Assembly (NCBI GenBank): GCA_043718065.1
Contig: JAYSWJ010000015.1
Location: forward strand, 1-6,127
Direction: 5' to 3'
Source of the DNA: JAAFIP01 sp043718065
Lineage (GTDB): Bacteria; Pseudomonadota; Gammaproteobacteria; Burkholderiales; Burkholderiaceae_C
DNA: 6,127 nucleotides
A program made the position numbers and the translations under genes. The notes beneath the pieces were generated by a model. That model had not been told where the DNA came from and ran no database searches. It worked only from the letters and a program-made list of their open reading frames with translations. The stretch's first letter is position 1. Every line of letters starts with the position of its first letter. Shown here one piece after another: positions 1 through 5,275 of this stretch.

Positions 1-1
1 A

Positions 2-1981
2 GGCACAGGCGTGAAGCTGACCAAAGAGCAGCGCAAAGCCTTTGACGACAGCGTGCAAGACGACGATAACAAAGGCCGCGAGCAAAGCTTTGCCGAGCCC
101 GAAGTAGATGACGTAACGGAGGCAGCATGTTCAACTTGCCACGGCACGCGGCTTAACGCTACAGCACGCGCCGTCAAATTCCACGACATGGGCATCACCG
201 ATATTGCGCAAATGTCGGTACGTGATGTGCGCGCATGGGTGCAAGGCCTCAAGCTCACAGGCCGTGACGGCGAGATTGCACGCGACCTGGTGCCCGAGAT
301 ACAAAGCCGTTTAGAGTTTTTAGAAGAAGTTGGCCTGAACTACCTGACGCTAGACCGCGGTGCACCTACGCTAAGTGGTGGCGAGGCGCAGCGCATCCGC
401 TTAGCTGCACAGCTAGGCAGTAACCTGCAAGGCGTGTGCTACGTGCTGGACGAACCTACCATTGGCCTGCACCCACGCGACAACCAAGTGCTGCTCAAAG
501 CGCTGAAATCTTTAAGTGATAAAGGCAACACTCTGGTAGTGGTAGAGCACGACGAGGACACCATTCGCCGCGCCGACCATATCATCGACATAGGCCCCGG
601 CGCAGGCAAACGTGGCGGGCGACTGGTAGCAGAAGGCACGGTAGCCGACATCTCCAAAGTAGCAGACTCCGCCACAGGCCGCTACCTATTGCACGCCATC
701 AAACACCCGCTAAGCCTACGCAGAAACGTCAACAGCGCCGCATCGGTACTGCCAGAATACAAATCCAACTTCGTCCCCAAGCCCGAGAAGGTAAAAAAAC
801 CTAAAGCGAAATTGGTGGCTGAAATGGGGTCAGATCCCAATTCAGGACAAGGTCTTAACGGTGAAAACGATGCGATTACGAAATTGGGCTCTGACCCCAT
901 TTCAACCGCCAATTCAGGACAGCAACATTTGCGCGTAACAGGTGCCCAACTACACAACCTGCAAAACGTCACAGTCAACGTCCCCCTACACCGCCTAGTA
1001 GCCATCACCGGAGTCAGCGGCTCCGGCAAATCAACATTAGCCAGAGACGTCCTCTTGTCCAACGTCTACGCCGCAGTCACCGCCAAAGGCATAGGCCGCG
1101 AAGCAGGCAACCGCGCAGCCGCCTTCACCACGTGGACAGGCTGCGAGCAAATCGAAGGCTGGCAGCAAATAGACCGCGTGCTAGAAGTAGACCAAACCCC
1201 CATCGGCAAAACCCCGCGCAGCTGCCCCGCCACCTACATCGGCTTTTGGGACGTGATCCGCAAACTATTTGCCGAAACATTAGAAGCAAAGGCCAGAGGC
1301 TACCAACCCGCCCGTTTTAGCTTTAACACCGGCGAAGGTCGCTGCCCCGGCTGCGAAGGCCAAGGCATGCGCACCATCGAGATGAGCTTTTTGCCCGATG
1401 TGAAAGTACCCTGCGAGGTCTGCCACGGTGCGCGCTTTAACCCCGAGACATTGGCAGTCAGCTGGCGCGGAAAAAGCATTGGCGACGTGCTGCAAATGGA
1501 GGTGGACGAAGCAGTAGATTTCTTTGCCACTATGCCCAACATCAGCCATCCGCTGCAACTGCTCAAAGACGTAGGCCTAGGCTACCTGACGCTCGGCCAA
1601 CCATCGCCCACACTTAGCGGTGGCGAAGCGCAGCGTATCAAGCTAGTGACCGAGCTCAGCAAAGTGCGCGACGACATCACCCGACGCGGCCAAAAAGCCC
1701 CGCACACGCTGTACGTTCTAGACGAACCCACCGTAGGCCTGCACATGGCCGACGTAGAGAAACTCATCCATGTACTACACCGCTTGGTCAACGGCGGTCA
1801 CAGCGTCGTCGTCATTGAGCATGACCTGGACGTAATTGCCGAAGCTGATTGGGTAATAGACTTAGGGCCAGAAGGCGGCAAAGAAGGCGGCAAGATCGTA
1901 GCGCAATGCACACCCGAGCAACTGGTCAAGCTGGAAACGCATACGGGGAATGCGCTGAAACCTGTGTTGGCTAGAACCTAG
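2..1981 (+). CDS. uvrA: UvrA-type excinuclease ABC subunit A, C-terminal part (5' end off window)
   Basis: DNA-damage-recognition ATPase of nucleotide excision repair, or a paralogue of it; cytoplasmic. The frame is open to the left edge, so the GTG at 11 is probably not the true start. Counting from it (656 residues), the first ATPase half shows C40-x2-C43 (CSTCHGTRL), ABC signature LSGGEAQR at 121-128, Walker B YVLDEPT at 144-150 and the switch histidine in VVEHD near 180. The second half has Walker A GVSGSGKST at 334-342, a zinc finger C445-x2-C448...C468-x2-C471, signature LSGGEAQR at 535-542, Walker B YVLDEPT at 568-574 and VIEHD near 602-606. The linker (about 232-306) is long for the family and carries a repeat insertion. 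The N-terminal Walker A and UvrB-binding regions lie outside. Its style resembles the extra-long UvrA-like proteins I recall from Comamonadaceae, but total length cannot be judged. The family call is secure; which paralogue it is remains open. Confidence 0.96.
   Translation, partial: GTGVKLTKEQRKAFDDSVQDDDNKGREQSFAEPEVDDVTEAACSTCHGTRLNATARAVKFHDMGITDIAQMSVRDVRAWVQGLKLTGRDGEIARDLVPEIQSRLEFLEEVGLNYLTLDRGAPTLSGGEAQRIRLAAQLGSNLQGVCYVLDEPTIGLHPRDNQVLLKALKSLSDKGNTLVVVEHDEDTIRRADHIIDIGPGAGKRGGRLVAEGTVADISKVADSATGRYLLHAIKHPLSLRRNVNSAASVLPEYKSNFVPKPEKVKKPKAKLVAEMGSDPNSGQGLNGENDAITKLGSDPISTANSGQQHLRVTGAQLHNLQNVTVNVPLHRLVAITGVSGSGKSTLARDVLLSNVYAAVTAKGIGREAGNRAAAFTTWTGCEQIEGWQQIDRVLEVDQTPIGKTPRSCPATYIGFWDVIRKLFAETLEAKARGYQPARFSFNTGEGRCPGCEGQGMRTIEMSFLPDVKVPCEVCHGARFNPETLAVSWRGKSIGDVLQMEVDEAVDFFATMPNISHPLQLLKDVGLGYLTLGQPSPTLSGGEAQRIKLVTELSKVRDDITRRGQKAPHTLYVLDEPTVGLHMADVEKLIHVLHRLVNGGHSVVVIEHDLDVIAEADWVIDLGPEGGKEGGKIVAQCTPEQLVKLETHTGNALKPVLART
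821..903. repeat. Inverted pair of a GGGGTCAGA-type repeat inside the uvrA linker
   Basis: The left arm is at 821-843 and begins GAAATGGGGTCAGA. The right arm at 880-903 is its reverse complement, ending TCTGACCCCATTTC, with one mismatch and one single-base length difference. The spacer is 36 bp. Both arms are read through in frame and give the matching peptides MGSDP and LGSDP (residues 272-276 and 292-296). The whole lies between the two ATPase halves, where extra residues should be tolerated. I recall similar GGGGTCAGA elements as dispersed palindromic repeats in proteobacteria, sometimes near REP-associated transposases; that link is from memory. Confidence 0.8.
837..921. repeat. 13-bp direct repeat, 72 bp apart, in the uvrA linker
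   Basis: CCAATTCAGGACA occurs at 837-849 and again at 909-921. The offset is 72 bp, exactly 24 codons, so both copies are read in the same frame as NSGQ. The first copy overlaps the left arm of the inverted pair and the second lies just outside the right arm. This suggests the linker grew by a duplication or insertion that kept the frame. It is not a clean target-site duplication, because the left copy is shared with the repeat arm. Confidence 0.75.
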
Positions 1982-2115
1982 ATACTATTAATTTCGTAGC
2001 TGGTTGAGCAGGATTTACTTGGGTTAGTGGCTTGTTTTGTTGTTGAAAATGCCGGTTGAAGTGTGTTTTAGTGTGTTTTTGTTTCGCGTTGATTAGCTCG
2101 TTGTTCAGAACGCGC
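1982..2115. other. Non-coding region downstream of uvrA
   Basis: No convincing gene is seen after the uvrA stop. The stretch begins with a dispersed-repeat copy (1997-2025). It also has a short tandem repeat of GTGTGTTTTA / GTGTGTTTTT at 2061-2080. No clear stem plus T-run terminator for uvrA is visible. Confidence 0.6.
1997..2025 (+). repeat. Dispersed TAGCTG-TTGAGCAGG repeat, copy A
   Basis: TAGCTGGTTGAGCAGG is followed by ATTTACTTGGGTT. It matches copy D at 4945-4973 except for two substitutions, and is close to copy C on the opposite strand. It starts 16 bp after the uvrA stop codon. The family resembles an abundant intergenic repeat I associate with Comamonadaceae genomes. Confidence 0.7.
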
Positions 2116-2299
2116 CCGGCTGTGGCGCAGCCCTATCGCCACCCGAACCACGGGCCCTGCGGGCAAGCATCTGCGGTACGCATTCCAGGGGAAATTTAGA
2201 AACTCGCTGCGCTCAGACATCTAAATTTCTAATCCCCTGCATTTGCGTTCCTCGAGCCCGAAGTTCGAATCGGTGGCGATAGGGCTGCGCCACAGCCGG
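2116..2299. repeat. 184-bp imperfect palindrome with perfect 28-bp outer arms
   Basis: The outer arms 2116-2143 (starts CCGGCTGTGGCGCAGCCC) and 2272-2299 are exact reverse complements over 28 bp. Inner arms pair discontinuously: CGAAC and CGGGC blocks, CAGGGG at 2186-2191 with CCCCTG at 2234-2239, and AAATTTAGA at 2192-2200 with TCTAAATTT at 2220-2228. They leave a 19-nt loop at 2201-2219 containing CTCGCTGCGCTC. It could be a dispersed palindromic element, a MITE-like relic or a transcribed structured RNA. No transposase is linked and no target duplication is evident at the outer ends. Confidence 0.85.
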
Positions 2300-2545
2300 T
2301 CGCTTGTAGTGGGCTGGGGTTTCGTGCGAAGTTGGTCACGCTGTTTGACTTAGCCACACACAGCGTTGTCGTTCACTCTGACCTGCGCACATTCAACCCG
2401 GCGCGCGTGCCTTCAACCTACTACATCCACCAGGGTGAGCGGTGTGCGCGTGTCGATGAAAAAATTGTAGCGAGGCGCGGCCCACCATCACTAGATGACT
2501 ACTACCTCACGCGTGTGTTCGCGGAGATTTTTTGCAGCGACATGT
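2300..2545. other. Stretch without a recognised gene
   Basis: A TTG-started frame on the plus strand (2332-2625) is open for 97 codons, but it has no convincing ribosome binding site, matches no family I recognise and runs into the tandem repeat. It could be a degraded gene fragment. On the minus strand, GCTACAAT near 2465 resembles a -10 box but has only a poor -35. I see nothing else supportable here. Confidence 0.4.
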
Positions 2546-2660
2546 CACGCCGCCCGTCCAAGGTAAACAACGAGCCCATGCATTGCCACAGGGGAGTTCA
2601 ACCGCACGCCGCCCGTCCAAGGTAAACAACGAGCCCATGCACTACAAAAGGGGAGTTCAA
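2546..2660. repeat. 59-bp tandem direct duplication (two units)
   Basis: Unit 1 (2546-2604) and unit 2 (2605-2660) both begin CACGCCGCCCGTCCAAGG and both end AGGGGAGTTCAA. Over the 56 compared bases they differ at four positions, all clustered in a 7-bp patch (2583-2589 against 2642-2648). The period is not a multiple of three, so the units are read in different frames, which argues against a coding repeat. Two copies without a spacer pattern are not a CRISPR array. Confidence 0.9.
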
Positions 2661-2683
2661 ACCCCAAGAGACGCTACAAATTC

Positions 2684-2719
2684 AATAGCGGCTTGAGCAG
2701 GTTCTACGGCCTAGAAGCC
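2684..2719 (+). repeat. Dispersed repeat, copy B (divergent)
   Basis: AATAGCGGCTTGAGCAGG is followed by TTCTACGGCCTAGAAGCC. The first half matches the dispersed repeat core (AATAGCTGCTTGAGCAGG) with one change; the second half differs from copies A, C and D. It lies immediately to the left of the HAD gene remnant, that is, just downstream of it on the minus strand. Confidence 0.6.
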
Positions 2720-2734
2720 CTAAAAGGCACTAAA

Positions 2735-2831
2735 AGCACATCGCAAAACTGCTTAAACCCCGCCCCACGCTCGCCCTGCGTCACATAGCGCGGCAAGTGT
2801 GCTAGCTGCAGCGTAAGGCGTGCAATGTTGG
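2735..2831 (-). pseudogene. Remnant of the 3' end of a HAD phosphatase gene
   Basis: Bases 2740-2831 align with 4447-4538, the end of the intact HAD gene, at 80 of 92 positions. An 18-bp identical block, AAACCCCGCCCCACGCTC, lies at 2755-2772 and 4462-4479. Read on the minus strand it encodes NIARLTLQLAHLPRYV followed by TQGERGAGFKQFCD, corresponding to residues 237-266 of the intact protein. A TAA lies two codons upstream of that homology, and a 2-bp insertion (2738-2739) breaks the frame before the normal C-terminus. Of the 11 differing codons, 7 are synonymous, so the fragment appears to come from a diverged allele that was under protein-level selection. It is too short to work and is probably a leftover of recombination or island integration. 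Confidence 0.85.
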
Positions 2832-2860
2832 GTTAGGTGCTAATTTATGATGACTTCTAT

Positions 2861-3376
2861 TCATCGCGATCTATTGGTGCTGATAGACACTAAAAAGTAC
2901 ACAGTTGCCAAAAGAGTAAAAAACAATAATTTAAACTTTAAGACTGTCCATATCATCGTGAAGGTATCCGGAAGAAAAATCACCGAATCTTTAGGATTTC
3001 TTTTATCCACAGTTATTTGTAGACAGTTTCCGTGATCGCGTATTACGTTTTTTATTTCAGTCAAAAAAATAACTTCTCTAGTCTCCGCTAACGCATATGT
3101 CTGAGGCCACACATTACCGCCTGTGAAGTTCTGAGTCTGATAGGTATAGCGGTAGCTGGCTTTTAGATATGGGTATGCGCTACCTCTGCCGCTCCAGCTA
3201 TGACTAAACTCTGTAGTTATCTGCTCGAGTTGTGCGCAAATTCTTTCACCAGAAAATTTGTATTTAAAAACGTCATTGGCAACATAAGCTGAGTTGAGGC
3301 ACGCCACAATCAACATCAACATCAACAGCATTAAGACGCAGATGATAAATCTAACTATTTTTCTGATTTCTTGCAT
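2861..3376 (-). CDS. Two-helix membrane protein, DUF3592-like
   Basis: Function unknown. The chosen start, ATG at 3376, gives 171 residues: a basic start (MQEIRKIVRF), a hydrophobic helix at about 8-26, a polar domain at about 30-140 and a second helix at about 143-165 with a basic tail. The polar part has a tyrosine-rich strand (YRYTYQTQNFTGG, 75-87) and VDKRNPKDSVI (123-133). This layout recalls DUF3592 proteins, which have a strand-rich domain ending in a DPKNP-like motif between two helices; the match is by eye. IVAC at 23-26 could also be read as a lipobox, though a C-terminal helix would be odd in a lipoprotein. The frame is open up to an ATG at 3508, but that start would overlap vapC by 44 bp and place 44 polar residues before the helix, so it is less likely. 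No strong ribosome binding site is seen. The gene lies 88 bp downstream of vapC on the same strand and is visibly richer in A+T than its neighbours, suggesting transfer. Confidence 0.7.
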   Translation of the reverse strand: MQEIRKIVRFIICVLMLLMLMLIVACLNSAYVANDVFKYKFSGERICAQLEQITTEFSHSWSGRGSAYPYLKASYRYTYQTQNFTGGNVWPQTYALAETREVIFLTEIKNVIRDHGNCLQITVDKRNPKDSVIFLPDTFTMIWTVLKFKLLFFTLLATVYFLVSISTNRSR

Positions 3377-3464
3377 TTTATTTTTCAAGCTAATGGGACA
3401 GTTGTCTAGCTGTAAATTTCCAAAATTTCGCTTTACTCTGCTTTTGTCATTCAACGCATTTACC

Positions 3465-3872
3465 CTAAACCACCCAATCCTCAACCCGTAACCCCGACAC
3501 ACGTTCAAAATGCCGCGTATTGTGGGTTACCAAAATCAGGTTTTCTGCTAACGCATGCGCTGCAATTAATGTGTCCATATCGCTTATGGGCAGGCCTTGC
3601 CTTTTGAACTGTGCCTTGATGTCGCCATAGCGGTCTGCTGCGGCCACGGGCCAGGGCAGGGCGGGTAGCTCGTGCAATAACAAGTCTATGGGCAGGCGGC
3701 GTTTGTCGTCGGTGGCCATTAAGCCTTGGCCGTAGCGCACTTCGGCGCGGCAAATGGCGGATGTGGCGATGGTCTGGGCCTGCATGGCCTGCGCCATGCG
3801 CTGGGTCAGCGCTGGGTAGGTGCCTTTAATGAAGTAGCTGATGATGTTGGTGTCAAGCAGGTACAGCGTCAC
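3465..3872 (-). CDS. vapC: VapC-family PIN-domain toxin ribonuclease
   Basis: Toxin of a type II toxin-antitoxin pair; VapC proteins are Mg-dependent endoribonucleases that cut specific RNAs, often tRNAs, when antitoxin is lost. At 135 residues it is of usual length. The PIN acidic residues are visible: D7 in YLLDTNIISY, E44 in CRAEVRYG, D98/D100 in ISDMDTLIAAHAL, followed by LVTHNTRHFERVSGL (114-128) and EDW at 131-133. All core residues are present, so it is probably active. It starts with GTG at 3872, and this codon overlaps the antitoxin stop in a GTGA overlap, so translation is probably coupled to vapB and no separate ribosome binding site is needed. The RNA target cannot be read from sequence. 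Confidence 0.95.
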   Translation of the reverse strand: MTLYLLDTNIISYFIKGTYPALTQRMAQAMQAQTIATSAICRAEVRYGQGLMATDDKRRLPIDLLLHELPALPWPVAAADRYGDIKAQFKRQGLPISDMDTLIAAHALAENLILVTHNTRHFERVSGLRVEDWVV

Positions 3873-4165
3873 AGCTGGGTAGCTTTTGCGGTCAAAGGCT
3901 CAGCCCATTCTGCAAACGGGTTGCGTTGCTCGTCCTCGGTGCGCGCTGGTATAAAGTGTTCGGTAAATGAATTTTCTTCAATTAGCCTGAACAACTGGGC
4001 TAGGTTGCGTTGCCGCTTGTCTTCGCTTTCTTTGGGCTTGAGCGTGATTTCCCCGGTGACCTCATTTTTGCTGATCCACACCTCAGGTGTATCTACCCGA
4101 TACGCCTTGGGCAGGCGTATGGCTTGGCTGTTGCCGGTGGTAAAGACTTTAGCGGTAGCAAGCAT
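3869..4165 (-). CDS. vapB: VapB-family antitoxin (AbrB/SpoVT-type DNA binding)
   Basis: Antitoxin partner of VapC; it binds and blocks the toxin and, as a dimer or complex, represses its own promoter. The 98-residue protein has an N-terminal swapped-hairpin AbrB-type domain (AKVFTTGNSQAIRLPKAYRV, 5-24, then a strand-rich part to about 45). A linker rich in charged residues follows, then a C-terminal part (FTEHFIPAR, NPFAEW at 82-87) expected to contact the toxin. It is somewhat longer than the compact VapB proteins of about 75-80 residues. The ATG at 4165 is supported by AAGGAG six bases upstream. It is the first gene of the vapBC operon, upstream of the toxin, with a 4-bp overlap. Confidence 0.93.
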   Translation of the reverse strand: MLATAKVFTTGNSQAIRLPKAYRVDTPEVWISKNEVTGEITLKPKESEDKRQRNLAQLFRLIEENSFTEHFIPARTEDEQRNPFAEWAEPLTAKATQL

Positions 4166-4171
4166 GACAGG

Positions 4172-4177
4172 CTCCTT
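4172..4177 (-). promoter_or_regulatory. Ribosome binding site of vapB
   Basis: AAGGAG on the minus strand, six bases before the ATG at 4165. It is the only strong Shine-Dalgarno sequence in the minus-strand gene group, consistent with efficient translation of the antitoxin relative to the coupled toxin. Confidence 0.8.
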
Positions 4178-4178
4178 T

Positions 4179-4220
4179 GTATATACGAAAACATATATAT
4201 TTTAACCTGCTTATTGAATG
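4179..4220 (-). promoter_or_regulatory. Probable vapBC promoter with palindromic operator
   Basis: Very AT-rich minus-strand sequence directly upstream of vapB. A possible -35 TTCAAT (4218-4213) and -10 TATGTT (4195-4190) are 17 bp apart. The perfect palindrome GTATATAC at 4179-4186 and the run ATATATAT at 4193-4200 form a paired AT-rich inverted repeat over the promoter and start region. AbrB-type antitoxins commonly bind such sites to repress their own operon; that binding here is inferred. Confidence 0.5.
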
Positions 4221-4361
4221 CTTGCTAATGGCGTCTTAAGCAGTTTGATGCGAGACAAAACGCTACGGTTTCAATGTTGGACAGTCTCATTGGGGTGCAA
4301 GTCACACACCAATGCAAGTTTTAGTGCTGGGAAGCAATTCTTAAGACCTAAATAGTCGTGT

Positions 4362-4393
4362 AACCCAAGCAAAGCCTGCTCAAGCAGCTATTA
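4362..4393 (-). repeat. Dispersed repeat, copy C (minus orientation)
   Basis: On the minus strand this reads TAATAGCTGCTTGAGCAGG followed by CTTTGCTTGGGTT, nearly identical to copies A and D. It lies 35 bp beyond the stop codon of the HAD gene, in the 4206-4428 gap between HAD and vapB. The rest of that gap holds no gene. A weak imperfect hairpin (4288-4314, CATTGGGGTG with CACACCAATG) is the only other structure seen there. Confidence 0.75.
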
Positions 4394-4428
4394 AATAAAT
4401 AGTAGCTACTGGTTAAGCCATGCACGGC

Positions 4429-5244
4429 TTATTGCGTCAACAAAGCATCACAAAACTGCCGAAACCCCGCCCCACGCTCACCCTGCGTTACGTACCGCGG
4501 CAAGTGCGCTAGCTGCGGCGCAAAGCGTGCTATGTTGGCTACACCCACGCTGTGAGTAAAAGCTTCAAACATCACTTGGTCGTTGGTCGAATCGCCTATG
4601 TAAGCCCAGCGATCTAGTTCTGCGTCTAAGTCACGGTTCAACAATGTACGCACTATCCAGCGCGCGCCTTGCAGCTTGTTATGGTCACCGTACCAGGCGT
4701 TGATGTGGATGCTGCTGACGGTGGCGTGCATGCCTTCGCTGCGCATCAGTTGCACCACTTGGGCGATGCGTTCGGGCGGTAAGTGGGTGAACTCGCTGTG
4801 GTCGATGGCAATGTCGGTTTCGCGGCCGGGGCTGTCGGTGCTGCGCTGCGCGCCGGGTACTTCGCGCTCAATGCGCGCTAGCACTTGTTGCATGCGAGCG
4901 TAGTTGGCGGCTCGTTGCATTGCATCTGATTGATATGATTTTGATAGCTGCTTGAGCAGGATTTTCTTGGGTTGGAGACCTAATTTGCTTATATTTCGAA
5001 GTGCTACAGCACCGTTTTCAGCCACTATGGCGTCTACGGGCCAAGTCAGTGCAAATTCTTCACTCCATCCCACGGGGCGGCCGGTGATGGCAATCACATG
5101 CAGGCCTGCCGTCTTCAAGTCATGTAGTGCCTGTAGTGCATCGGATGTAATTGCGCCATCAGTGGTGAGTGTGTCGTCAATGTCGGTGAACACGCCGATG
5201 ATGCGGCGGCGGTCTTGCACAGGCCAGTTCGAGATGGGTTGCAT
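4429..5244 (-). CDS. HAD-superfamily (IIB-type) sugar-phosphatase-like hydrolase
   Basis: Predicted cytoplasmic Mg-dependent phosphatase of the Cof / mannosyl-3-phosphoglycerate phosphatase / sucrose-phosphatase branch; the substrate cannot be named. All four HAD motifs are present in 271 residues: motif I FTDIDDTLTTDG (nucleophile D21, acid/base D23), motif II TGRPVGW (T54), motif III lysine K190 in GDHNKLQGARW, and motif IV YIGDSTNDQVMF (D218, D222). AENGA at 75-79 starts the IIB cap, which runs to about 185. Within the cap, residues about 91-101 are encoded by a dispersed repeat (4944-4973) read antisense and in frame, giving KKILLKQLSKSYQ-like sequence. The motifs are intact, so the protein is probably functional. 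The ATG at 5244 has no clear ribosome binding site; the gene begins 31 bp after the upstream nuclease gene and is probably cotranscribed with it. Its 3' end is duplicated as a remnant at 2735-2831. Confidence 0.9.
   Translation of the reverse strand: MQPISNWPVQDRRRIIGVFTDIDDTLTTDGAITSDALQALHDLKTAGLHVIAITGRPVGWSEEFALTWPVDAIVAENGAVALRNISKLGLQPKKILLKQLSKSYQSDAMQRAANYARMQQVLARIEREVPGAQRSTDSPGRETDIAIDHSEFTHLPPERIAQVVQLMRSEGMHATVSSIHINAWYGDHNKLQGARWIVRTLLNRDLDAELDRWAYIGDSTNDQVMFEAFTHSVGVANIARFAPQLAHLPRYVTQGERGAGFRQFCDALLTQ
4944..4973 (+). repeat. Dispersed repeat, copy D, inside the HAD coding sequence
   Basis: ATAGCTGCTTGAGCAGG followed by ATTTTCTTGGGTT, matching copy A (two substitutions over 29 bp) and copy C. 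It lies wholly within the HAD gene, in the opposite orientation, and contributes about ten residues to the cap domain without breaking the frame. Confidence 0.8.
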
Positions 5245-5275
5245 GGGTTATTTAGTTGGCTTTAGGCCTTAGGCT

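Noticed and set aside
682..1062. 126-codon minus-strand frame over uvrA
   Set aside because: Shadow of uvrA; its GSDP-like peptides come from reading the inverted repeat on the other strand.
2255..2299. tRNA-like GTTCGAATC string resembling a T-loop
   Set aside because: It lies within the right arm of the palindrome and no cloverleaf with acceptor, D or anticodon arms can be formed around it.
2332..2625. 97-codon plus-strand frame with a TTG start
   Set aside because: No ribosome binding site, no recognised family, and its end runs through a non-triplet tandem repeat; kept only as part of the gene-free stretch description.
2546..2660. Possible CRISPR-like repeats
   Set aside because: Only two adjacent 59-bp units without spacers, far from the CRISPR pattern.
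2847..3035. 62-codon plus-strand frame
   Set aside because: It is antisense to the membrane-protein gene, with no independent support.
3377..3508. Upstream extension of the membrane-protein gene to the ATG at 3508
   Set aside because: It overlaps vapC by 44 bp and adds a polar stretch ahead of the first helix; the ATG at 3376 gives a normal N-terminus.
4414..4431. Hairpin TAAGCC / GGCTTA over the HAD stop codon as a terminator
   Set aside because: Only a 6-bp stem with no following T-run on the minus strand; too weak to call.
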